Below are positions 25,575 to 33,300 of a DNA stretch of 57,301 bases, one piece after another. The notes below the pieces were generated by a model. It did no database searches and was not told the origin of the DNA. It worked only from the letters and a program-made list of their open reading frames with translations. Position 1 is the stretch's first letter; each line of letters begins with the position of its first letter. This DNA comes from Alphaproteobacteria bacterium (GTDB lineage Bacteria > Pseudomonadota > Alphaproteobacteria > Micropepsales > Micropepsaceae). The position numbers and the translations under genes were made by a program. Location of the stretch: assembly GCA_028865545.1 (NCBI GenBank), contig JAGWJY010000017.1:1-57301 (forward strand), in the 5' to 3' direction.

Positions 25575-26696
25575 TTAAGGCGGCGCTTCCGCATCTGGCA
25601 ACCGTCGATAAGCCAAACGATCTGCCTGATAGGACCCGAGCCAGATATCCTGGCCAACGATCACCGCGGTCGTCACGCCGTTATATGCGGGATTGGGTTC
25701 ACCATAAGCCAAGATCGCAAACTTCAACGTCCGGGGATCAAGCTGCGCCGCGATGTAGCCGCGGTGGCAGCGCATGCTGTCGGCCACCCCGTTGATGACC
25801 TTGCGAGTGCCACCGCAGGCTGGTTCGTCGTACATCATGCCCGCGGTAAGTAACCGGTCACCATCCCAATGGATGTTGTCGGGCATGAACCCCGGCGCAA
25901 CCACGCTGCGCAACGGCTTTGCCGTATGACCGCGCGCGTAAACGAAAATAGAATGCAATCCGTATGCAACGACATAAAATTCCCTGCCGTCGCGGGATGT
26001 CTCCAGCCCATTGTTACCCGGAAGTTCCGTTCCGGGCAGCAAGCGGAAGCCACTGTCTCCAGGCCTCCATTCATAGACACCACCGGTGTTTTTGCCGTTG
26101 ACGAAATCGGCATAGGAAAATCCGGGGCGGGCCAGAACCGTGGCGAGAATCGTACCGTCGGAAAAGCTCGCTACGCTGTTGGCCGCCAAGCCCCCCGGCA
26201 TCATCACACAGCCTTTCCAAGCGAGTGATGGTACCGGGCCATGCGCATCGACGTCGAAGACATCGATGCTTTCACGACCGCCATGGTCGACGACGTAAAG
26301 CGTGTAGCGCTCCGACCCCTCCGCACGCAGGGAAAGGCCATGGGCGTTAAAGAGCGCGACATCGGGAGCGCTGCGGCAATCCGGAAACGTCTTGCTATCA
26401 GGTCGAATTTGAGCGGCTGTACCGCTATACCAGAAGCGCATCGTCTTGGCTTCGGTATCAACAAGCTTGAGGCCTGCGCCATTGGAAAAACCGCTGGCGA
26501 TCAGCCAGCGCGTACCCGGGATACGCGCAAGGTCCTCGGGATGCTCTATGCCACAAACGAAGCGCAAATCGCCGACGGCATTGCAGGCTTCCTGCGGCGT
26601 GCCAGCAGCCTCTTTGGCCGCCAATGCGTAAACGGAGGAAATCAGAAGGACCGCTGCGGCGATAAGGATCGATGTCGGCCCCGCGCTCATCCTCAT
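25575..26696 (-). CDS. Secreted SMP-30/gluconolactonase-like beta-propeller protein
   Basis: A 373-residue exported protein (hydrophobic ILIAAAVLLISSVYALA near the N-terminus). The body resembles the SMP-30/paraoxonase/lactonase propellers: GIEHPEDLARIPGTRWLIAS, FNAHGLSLRA, ELPGNNGLETSRDG, FMPDNIHWDGD. The conserved His/Asn/Asp residues in such segments usually hold a calcium ion at the propeller axis. It may hydrolyse a lactone in the periplasm, for example one formed by sugar-acid or quinate oxidation, but this is inference. It begins 110 bp after TonB receptor 2 and may be partly co-transcribed with it. The start at 26696 has CAGGG upstream. Confidence 0.68.
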   Translation of the reverse strand: MRMSAGPTSILIAAAVLLISSVYALAAKEAAGTPQEACNAVGDLRFVCGIEHPEDLARIPGTRWLIASGFSNGAGLKLVDTEAKTMRFWYSGTAAQIRPDSKTFPDCRSAPDVALFNAHGLSLRAEGSERYTLYVVDHGGRESIDVFDVDAHGPVPSLAWKGCVMMPGGLAANSVASFSDGTILATVLARPGFSYADFVNGKNTGGVYEWRPGDSGFRLLPGTELPGNNGLETSRDGREFYVVAYGLHSIFVYARGHTAKPLRSVVAPGFMPDNIHWDGDRLLTAGMMYDEPACGGTRKVINGVADSMRCHRGYIAAQLDPRTLKFAILAYGEPNPAYNGVTTAVIVGQDIWLGSYQADRLAYRRLPDAEAPP

Positions 26697-26759
26697 AAAC
26701 AAACCCTGTACCCTGGCCGCGGCTTAAACGCAGCCGTAAACAAGACTTCCGTAAGAAGG

Positions 26760-26789
26760 CGCTGAGGGAGTCATTCGACCCCCTCAGCG
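26760..26789 (-). terminator. Hairpin between TonB receptor 2 and the lactonase-like gene
   Basis: CGCTGAGGG (26760–26768) pairs perfectly with CCCTCAGCG (26781–26789), 12-nt loop. It lies 18 bp past the receptor stop on the minus strand and has only a weak T-rich flank there. It may lower expression of the downstream gene rather than stop it. Confidence 0.55.
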
Positions 26790-26806
26790 AAGAGTTTTCT
26801 ACGCGC

Positions 26807-29731
26807 TTAGAATTTCACGCCAAGGCCAAGATAGAAGGACCGACCGACAACGTCATACGTGGCAGGGTCCGTGCTGGTCTGCGAGCTTGCTACCAGCGGG
26901 ATGCCCTTGTTGAACAAGTTTGTGATACCGGCGCGGACTTCCCAGTCCTCGGCCACGTCGTAGGTGCCGATCAAGTCGAACAGATTATATGCCGGAACGC
27001 CAACGGCCGCGTGGGCCGGATTCGTAACGGCGGAGACGTCCTTCATCGCATCCAGATAGTGCCAACGAAGGCTGATGGATCCGGCATCGAAATCGTAACC
27101 GATGGTCGCAAGCGACTTCCAGATGGGATGTGGTGCGCCAATCGTATTGGTGCCGATATAGTTTTGGTATGGCGTGTTGGGCAACGTTTCAACGGAATAA
27201 GCCCGTGTATACCCGATGCCCGCATCAACAAAGATGCGTCCGTCTTTGTCGTCGAGGCCAAACGCACCAAGTCCAGCACTCCAATTGATCTGGAAATCGA
27301 TACCGTCCGTCTTCAGACCACCCAGGTTTTCATAGGGTGTCCTGATCTGCACCAATTGCCCGGTAGCCGGATCACGGCTGATGAGCGAACAGAAATAATT
27401 AGCCGCCGAGTAACTTGGGTTAGAACCATCAAGATTGTAGCACTTGCTGAGCGCCGTCGCGCCAGGAACTACCGATATCACGTTCTTGATGGCGATGTTG
27501 TAATAGTCGAGTGACAGCGACAAGTCGCTCAGCAGCGGCGATGAGAAGTCCGGATTGTAAGCAAAGCCAAGATTGTAGGTGTTTGCCTTTTCCGGCGTAA
27601 GGTTGGGATTGCCAGACGTTAGCGACGCCGCAGCCGTTGTGGGGAAGACATAGCTGCCGATAATGCCCGCAGGCACACCCGTCGCGACACACAGAGCCTG
27701 AAGCTGCGTGCTGCGCGTCAATCGGGAGTCGCATGGCTCGCCGCCGCCGGGTGGCGTACCGAAAGCCGTCTGACCACCAGCCGCCGCAGAATACAATTCA
27801 CCAATATTCGGCGCCCTGATCGCCCGCTGATAGCTCCCGCGCAACAATAGACTCTGGAACGGCCACCATTTGACGTCGCCCTCATAGGTCGAGGTTCCGC
27901 CTGACGTCGTGTAGTCCGAATACCGATAAGCGGCACCGACATTGAGTTTATCTGCAAATGCCACGTTGGCTAGTAGCGGAACGTCCAACTGTCCGGCAAT
28001 TTCCGTCACGCCGATCGCGCCTCGCGCCGGCTGTGAGGCGACAACAGCCTCAATATTGCCAGCTGCAAGCTGGGAGTCCGGGTTGTAATTGTAGGTGTCG
28101 CGGCGATAATCCGTGACCAAGGCGAGTTCGACGTCGCCTGCCGGCAAACTAAATAAGGAACCTTGAGCTTTTCCCTGAACAACGGTCTGGGAAATATGCT
28201 CGGTGCTGTGGGCGGTTGTTGTGATGTAATTCTGACAGGCCTGCGAAAGGTTCGCGCTGTGAACCAGACCGAATGGATTGAAACCGCCCGTACAGATTGA
28301 CGCACCGCCGTCGGGCGCGTTTAGTAACGTCTGCACATTGGATTCCAAAACCGCATGATAGTTGCTCTGCAGATGATCCGTCGTGGCGTATGACGCGTAG
28401 ACATCCCACGACCAATCTCGGAACGACAAATCGCCGCGTGCGCCGCCGATGATCTGACTGACGAAATAATGCTCGTCCCAGGCCTTGTGCGGTACGCCGA
28501 CATAACGCGCATTCCAGGTGAATGGTGCATTGGGTGTCGGCCGCGATGCCAGAAGCGTCGCCAGATCGTGCGGTATGAAAGGATTCGTGGCCGGGATCGT
28601 CGGAACGGCAAACTGGGTCAGACTGCCGCCGCTGGTGGTGTATACATCCGAGTCCACGAAAAGCGCCTGGCCGTAAGCCGTGATGTGTGGCGTCACCTTG
28701 TAATCGAACTTGCCGAATGCTGAGCGCTGATCCAACGGATTCATGATGTCGGTTTGTGGACCAACCGGCATTCTCACATTGCCGCCGAGAACAGCATATC
28801 CGTTCGTCGTCGGCCCCTTGTAGTTCGCAGCGCCATTCTGCTGGAACAACGTACCATCGTCGTTGAAGCCAAAATTGCCGCTGTTGGGAATGGTTGCAGC
28901 AATGCCATAGCTCCCGAACAGCGTATTCACCGCCGCCTGGCTCGGCAAATTCGATGCCGAAGGGACATACAGGCCCTGGCCGATGTAACCGGAAGGCGTC
29001 ACAAACTGATAGAAGCTCCGCTTGGCGCCCGACAGACCCTCGCGATAGGTATAGGACAGCGAAAGCAGCGCGTGGCCCTTGTCACCAGCGAATGAAGTGC
29101 CGGCGATCAGTGACGACGAGACGGTTGTGTAGTCGGACTTGAAAGAGTTCCCGTACTGCACATCCGCCTTGATGCCTTCAAATTGGCTCAGCGTCTTGAA
29201 GTTGACGACACCCGACATCGCGTCCGACCCGTATACAGCCGAGGCGCCACCAGTGATGACATCTACGCCGGATAAAATCGCCTGCGGTATGAAGTTGATG
29301 TCGACGTCGCCAGAAATGTCCGCAAAAGGCAGACGTCTACCGTCCAACAGAACGAGGTTACGCTGACTGCCAAGACCATGCAGGTTTAACGTCGCATGAC
29401 CGCCGGTGCCTTGCCCGCCAGTGGCCGCGGTTCCCGCCGGAGAAAAATCAGGAAGCTGATCGAGTGTGGCCTCAACGTTGACCTGGCCGCTGGCCTTCAG
29501 ATCGTCCGCGGACATGGTGACAATCGGGCTCGCAGCTACGTAATTCGGTGAGGAAATCAGCGAACCTGTCACGACGACGTCTTCAAGCTGGCCACTCGCC
29601 GCTTTGTTGGCAGTCTGTGCAAATGCGACCGCACTCGTGAAAACAATGGCTCCTGAGAGCAAGGACGTGCCGGCCAGCAACCTGCCAGACCGCTTCATTC
29701 GGAAACCCGTTGTAAGAACTGCCTTATTCAC
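26807..29731 (-). CDS. TonB-dependent outer-membrane receptor (2)
   Basis: A 974-residue receptor with a signal peptide (LLAGTSLLSGAIVFTSAVAFAQ), a plug with LEDVVVTGSLI, LVLLDGRRLPF and VYGSDAMSGVVNFKT, and a barrel ending FYLGLGVKF. The start is probably GTG at 29731: GGGGAGG sits six bases upstream, while the internal ATG at 29698 (MKRSGR) has no ribosome site. Its strong promoter carries operator copy F. It is the first gene of a unit with the lactonase-like gene, and the secreted esterase gene is the next gene upstream. A bulky quinate/shikimate ester is a sensible cargo, inferred from neighbours. Confidence 0.9.
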   Translation of the reverse strand: MNKAVLTTGFRMKRSGRLLAGTSLLSGAIVFTSAVAFAQTANKAASGQLEDVVVTGSLISSPNYVAASPIVTMSADDLKASGQVNVEATLDQLPDFSPAGTAATGGQGTGGHATLNLHGLGSQRNLVLLDGRRLPFADISGDVDINFIPQAILSGVDVITGGASAVYGSDAMSGVVNFKTLSQFEGIKADVQYGNSFKSDYTTVSSSLIAGTSFAGDKGHALLSLSYTYREGLSGAKRSFYQFVTPSGYIGQGLYVPSASNLPSQAAVNTLFGSYGIAATIPNSGNFGFNDDGTLFQQNGAANYKGPTTNGYAVLGGNVRMPVGPQTDIMNPLDQRSAFGKFDYKVTPHITAYGQALFVDSDVYTTSGGSLTQFAVPTIPATNPFIPHDLATLLASRPTPNAPFTWNARYVGVPHKAWDEHYFVSQIIGGARGDLSFRDWSWDVYASYATTDHLQSNYHAVLESNVQTLLNAPDGGASICTGGFNPFGLVHSANLSQACQNYITTTAHSTEHISQTVVQGKAQGSLFSLPAGDVELALVTDYRRDTYNYNPDSQLAAGNIEAVVASQPARGAIGVTEIAGQLDVPLLANVAFADKLNVGAAYRYSDYTTSGGTSTYEGDVKWWPFQSLLLRGSYQRAIRAPNIGELYSAAAGGQTAFGTPPGGGEPCDSRLTRSTQLQALCVATGVPAGIIGSYVFPTTAAASLTSGNPNLTPEKANTYNLGFAYNPDFSSPLLSDLSLSLDYYNIAIKNVISVVPGATALSKCYNLDGSNPSYSAANYFCSLISRDPATGQLVQIRTPYENLGGLKTDGIDFQINWSAGLGAFGLDDKDGRIFVDAGIGYTRAYSVETLPNTPYQNYIGTNTIGAPHPIWKSLATIGYDFDAGSISLRWHYLDAMKDVSAVTNPAHAAVGVPAYNLFDLIGTYDVAEDWEVRAGITNLFNKGIPLVASSQTSTDPATYDVVGRSFYLGLGVKF

Positions 29732-29802
29732 GATTGCCTCCCCGCTTGGTTTTTTACCCGATACGCTCCACACATCGGAGACGTTCGCGCTTTATAATTA
29801 TC

Positions 29803-29831
29803 GTTATACTAACTGGTACGTTCACAGTCAA
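29803..29831 (-). promoter_or_regulatory. Promoter and operator copy F of TonB receptor 2
   Basis: Minus strand: TTGACT (29831–29826), a 17-bp spacer, TATAAC (29808–29803), a near-consensus sigma-70 promoter. Operator copy F (plus-strand ACTAACTGGTACGT, 29808–29821) lies in the spacer. The 15-mer TATACTAACTGGTAC (29805–29819) is repeated exactly at 21009–21023 on the other strand. In the remaining gap (29832–30122) I see only the hairpin at 30001–30031. Confidence 0.68.
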
Positions 29832-30000
29832 TCATAGGGCTAAACCTCCGTCGGCACAGAAGCATTGCGAACGCACTTACATTGAACGACACCTCGTTCA
29901 CGCTCCAATAATTCGTCGACGATGCGCATGGATCTTTGCGCAGAGCACCGATAAACCCCAAACCTCCCCGCTACCGTCACAAGAGGAAACATTAAAGACA

Positions 30001-30031
30001 AGGCGCCCTCGACGTTATGTCGAGCGCGCCT
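30001..30031 (-). terminator. Hairpin downstream of the esterase gene
   Basis: AGGCGC and CTCGAC (30001–30013) pair with GTCGAG and GCGCCT (30019–30031), with one mismatch between the two stem parts and a 5-nt loop. It is about 90 bp beyond the esterase stop on the minus strand. Plausible terminator without a clear T-run. Confidence 0.5.
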
Positions 30032-30122
30032 CGATAAGGGTGTCTGTTCATACGCAGTCTGACGCTACGTAGCCTTTACCGCACTCTGCGATGCATGCCG
30101 TAACGTCGTTTTTGCCAAGCCC

Positions 30123-31229
30123 CTAATTTGCTTTGTTGCCAAACGTCTCGTCGATGAAAGCAAAGGTCTTGTCGAGCGCTGCAAGGCTGGCGTCGCGCGT
30201 CGCCTTCAAGGTTGGGCCGACGAAACTGTGTCCGACACCCGGTAACTCCACCAAAGTCGCTTTCACATGGTTTGCCAACAGCAACTTATAGAAGTTCTTG
30301 GATTGTGCAGGAGGCACCGTCTTATCGTCGCTGCCGAACATGATCAGCATCGGCGGATCCGTCGGCTTTACGAGCTTTGCGGGACTTGCAATATCCAGCG
30401 TCCCGGCCGGGCATTTCGACGGATCGCACCCCAGGAAAGCAACCAGCGGATTGGAAGAATCCGTCGGACGGCTCGGCGCCGCTTTCGGCCGTTCACTCGA
30501 AAGCGCGGCAAAGTCGAAGACACCGTACCAGGTCACAACGCCTTGAACGCAATCCGACTCGCTGCTTTCCGCCGCGCGCGCAGATGCGGGCGCGGGCAGC
30601 GCAATATCATATTCCAAGTCCTGCAGCTCCAAGGAGGACGGTTCGAGAGCCTTGACGCCGCACGACACGCCTGTAAGCGCGGCGAGGTGCCCGCCGGCCG
30701 AGCCACCCCAAACCAGCGCCTTGCTTTTGTCGATGCCGTATTTATCCGCATGCGCCCTAAGCCAACGCAGCGACGCCTTGATATCCTGCTCTGCCGCTGG
30801 GAAGCGCGCTTCACCACTCAGCCGATAATTGAGCGAGGCAACGACATAGCCTCTTGCCGCCAAGGTAGCCAACACGCCGGGCCAATTCACAAACGCACCG
30901 GACTGGCGCGAGTGTCCGGTTACCCATCCGCCGCCATGGATATAGAGCACGACGGGATCGCCGCCGGGTTTCCGCTTTGCGGCAGGTGGCAAGTAAAGAT
31001 CCAGCGTCAACGGGCGGAACCCCATCAGGGTGGCATAGGTGACGTCCGGCAAGCCGGTAACGCCGCCGGGGAAAGCAACTTGAGCTTGCGGGTAATGGTC
31101 ACCAAGCACGGCCGCAGCTGCGACGGCTGGCGTGGCCGCCGCGGCAGACCAACTCGGCGGAGCATCGGCGACCGACGCAACAGCAGCGATCGCAAGACAA
31201 GCACCCAGCATCTTCAAAGCTATTCGCAT
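30123..31229 (-). CDS. Secreted alpha/beta-hydrolase esterase (candidate hydroxycinnamoyl-quinate esterase)
   Basis: A 368-residue exported hydrolase. The signal peptide is MRIALKMLGACLAIAAVAS. The oxyanion HGGG motif lies at residues 98–101, the nucleophile Ser177 in GGSAGG, and the probable acid and base in GSDDKTVPP and GVGHSF. This is the BD-FAE/esterase-lipase type that often acts on plant esters. In a region with dehydroquinase, quinate dehydrogenase and two receptors, release of quinate from chlorogenate-like esters is a reasonable proposal, but other esters fit too. The gene has a TATAAT promoter element beside operator copy G and is divergent from aroQ. Confidence 0.82.
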   Translation of the reverse strand: MRIALKMLGACLAIAAVASVADAPPSWSAAAATPAVAAAAVLGDHYPQAQVAFPGGVTGLPDVTYATLMGFRPLTLDLYLPPAAKRKPGGDPVVLYIHGGGWVTGHSRQSGAFVNWPGVLATLAARGYVVASLNYRLSGEARFPAAEQDIKASLRWLRAHADKYGIDKSKALVWGGSAGGHLAALTGVSCGVKALEPSSLELQDLEYDIALPAPASARAAESSESDCVQGVVTWYGVFDFAALSSERPKAAPSRPTDSSNPLVAFLGCDPSKCPAGTLDIASPAKLVKPTDPPMLIMFGSDDKTVPPAQSKNFYKLLLANHVKATLVELPGVGHSFVGPTLKATRDASLAALDKTFAFIDETFGNKAN

Positions 31230-31299
31230 TGACGTTTCTCTCCCTCGTTGGCCGCAGCATCATCTTCAGTCGCTCCACACGACGAGGCGAGCTGCGCTA

Positions 31300-31323
31300 A
31301 TTATAATGTACCCACTAGTTCGT
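31300..31323. promoter_or_regulatory. Operator copy G and esterase -10 element
   Basis: ACCCACTAGTTCGT (31310–31323) matches ACTAACnnGTTAGT at 9 of 12 positions. With its flanks it closely resembles copy A (GTACC..CTAGTT.GTT). A minus-strand TATAAT (31305–31300) lies beside it, about 70 bp upstream of the esterase start. The site may also affect aroQ on the other strand, about 245 bp away. The rest of the 31230–31568 gap contains nothing I recognise. Confidence 0.55.
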
Positions 31324-31568
31324 TCGTTATTCAACAGATAATACCCAAGGTCTCAGAGATTTGATTGTTTATGCCAAGCCCCCCAAAGCCGGGCGCCGCG
31401 ACCGCCATTTCGTCGTCGCTCCGCTGCGATTGATGGACACGGTGAGCCCATCTGTGCCCCTTCACCAAGGCGCGCTACTATCGGGGCGGCAGCGCAATCA
31501 GGCCCCGTTTGGCCCTCGTTGGCACATTACGTGTCGGTCATTTATTGGCACACCCCTAGGAGAAGATC

Positions 31569-32018
31569 ATGAGTTCGCTCATCTACGTCTTGAATGGCCC
31601 CAATCTAAATCTGCTCGGCAAACGAGAGCCAGCGATTTATGGCCATGAAACGCTTGCAGACGTCGAGGTTGACTGCCGTCGTCTCGCGGAGGAGCTTGGC
31701 TTTGATCTCCGTTTCCTCCAAAGCAATGCCGAAAGCCAGATCATAGATTGGATTCATGAGGCTCGAGAGAAGGCGGCTGGCATCGTCATAAACGCCGCTG
31801 CATTCACGCACACCTCTGTCGCCATCCTTGATGCGCTGAAAGCCTGCGAAATGCCGATTGTCGAAGTCCATATCTCCAATATTCATAAGCGCGAACCGTT
31901 CCGCCACCATTCCTATGTGTCGGCGGTCGCGAATGGCGTTATTGCTGGGCTCGGCACGCAAGGTTATCAATTTGCCATTCAACACATCGCGCGACTGACC
32001 AAAGCGGCACGTCATTGA
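31569..32018 (+). CDS. aroQ: Type II 3-dehydroquinate dehydratase
   Basis: A 149-residue cytoplasmic enzyme that interconverts 3-dehydroquinate and 3-dehydroshikimate. The type II signature is clear: [18 protein letters not shown] with Arg19 and catalytic Tyr24, [13 protein letters not shown] with Asn75, catalytic His101 in [11 protein letters not shown], and Arg112. Length is typical. AGGAGAAGATC precedes the ATG. Type II enzymes serve both biosynthesis and quinate breakdown; its place beside a regulon operator and an esterase suggests the catabolic role here. It supplies the middle step between the quinate dehydrogenase and the dehydroshikimate dehydratase. Confidence 0.94.
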   Translation: MSSLIYVLNGPNLNLLGKREPAIYGHETLADVEVDCRRLAEELGFDLRFLQSNAESQIIDWIHEAREKAAGIVINAAAFTHTSVAILDALKACEMPIVEVHISNIHKREPFRHHSYVSAVANGVIAGLGTQGYQFAIQHIARLTKAARH

Positions 32019-32346
32019 ACCCCAAGACTGCATGATACGGCGCAGATGGCTTGCGGACGGCGACCTACGACAGCCGTCGCATATGGCGGCTGAAGGAGCG
32101 CGAGTTTGGCCGCTCTCACGCACTTGTCATGCCGGCGAAGCGGCAGCGGAAGGTAGGCATCAAACGAGCAAAACCAGTTTGGGCGCGACGGCAACCGATG
32201 CACCGCATTGAAAAAGAGTTCAGGACTGGCAATAGGACACACCTTTGTACAGGGCAGACCGTGAGCCCCGTTCACATCTCCGCATCAGTATTTTCAATAA
32301 TAAATTCAATATGTTACAGTGACGACACAGGATCCGCAGCGGAGCG
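32019..32346. other. Intergenic stretch with an AT-rich promoter-like end
   Basis: About 330 bp between aroQ and the alpha/beta-hydrolase gene. The segment at 32290–32320 is AT-rich (AATAATAAATTCAATATG) and may hold the hydrolase promoter. I see no copy of the ACTAAC/GTTAGT motif, no RNA gene and no convincing short frame. This marks the probable right edge of the first regulon. Confidence 0.45.
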
Positions 32347-33291
32347 ATGGAGGCCACGGTGAACGCCATTTGGACGAGACTGTTCCGATACATATCCTTG
32401 CGGTCCGCGGGACGGCGTGCCGCGGACCAAGCATCGGACGTCAGCGAGCGCTTCGTCACCGTACCCGGCGGCATACGCCTTTTCGTCCGGACCTATCACG
32501 GCACCGGATCACAGCTGCCGGTATTCTGCCTGCATGGGCTGACGCGGAACGCTGCCGATTTCGACGGCGTCGCGCCTTTCATTGCAAGTCACGGCCGCAC
32601 GGTGCACGCGATGGACGTCCGCGGACGCGGCCGCTCGGACCACGATTCCGATCCCTCGCATTATCGCCCGGACATTTATGCAACCGACGTGCTGCGCGTA
32701 CTCGACGAACTGGCGGTGCGCAAAGCCGTCTTCATCGGCACATCGATGGGCGGCATCATCACCATGCTGCTGGCTGCCCAGGCACCGGAGCGCATCGAAG
32801 CCGCGGTGCTAAACGACGTCGGCCCGGCGCTCGAAGCGGACGGGCTGGCACGCATCGGCAGCTATGCCGGTCAGGTCGGACCATATGCTTCTTGGCAGGC
32901 CCTGACGGAGGTGATCAAGGCGACACAGGCCGTGGCCTTTCCACGTGCCACCGAAGAATTCTGGCGCAGCTTCGCACGCCGCGTGGCGCGTGAACGTCCC
33001 GACGGTAGCGTGGTTTTGGACTACGATCCGGCGATTGCGGAGGTCTTCAAACAACCGACGGGCGCGGCACCAGGTGTCCTTGACGCGTTGTTTGCGACGC
33101 TGGCGCGAAAACCCATTCTGCTGCTGCGCGGTACGCTCAGCGATATTCTCTCGCCCAAGGGCGTGGATGCCATGCGGCGGCTCGATCCCGATCTTCAGGT
33201 CGTCGAAGTGCCGAATGTCGGACACGCGCCGACGCTCGACGAGCCTGCCGCGCGTGACGCGATTCAAGCCTTCCTGAGCCGTATTGCCTAG
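32347..33291 (+). CDS. Alpha/beta-hydrolase, function unassigned
   Basis: A 314-residue cytoplasmic hydrolase. Visible are the oxyanion-region FCLHGLTRNAADF, the nucleophile elbow GTSMGG, an acid in RGTLSDILSPK and the base His in NVGHAPTLDEP. The family includes haloalkane dehalogenases, C–C hydrolases and enol-lactonases such as PcaD. Weak resemblance to enol-lactonases and the nearby route to protocatechuate make a link attractive, but no ring-cleavage partner is present. The ATG at 32347 has GGAG very close; a GTG at 32359 with GGAGG five bases upstream is an alternative start. Convergent with nagE (9-bp gap). Confidence 0.75.
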   Translation: MEATVNAIWTRLFRYISLRSAGRRAADQASDVSERFVTVPGGIRLFVRTYHGTGSQLPVFCLHGLTRNAADFDGVAPFIASHGRTVHAMDVRGRGRSDHDSDPSHYRPDIYATDVLRVLDELAVRKAVFIGTSMGGIITMLLAAQAPERIEAAVLNDVGPALEADGLARIGSYAGQVGPYASWQALTEVIKATQAVAFPRATEEFWRSFARRVARERPDGSVVLDYDPAIAEVFKQPTGAAPGVLDALFATLARKPILLLRGTLSDILSPKGVDAMRRLDPDLQVVEVPNVGHAPTLDEPAARDAIQAFLSRIA

Positions 33292-33300
33292 CGGCAACAT

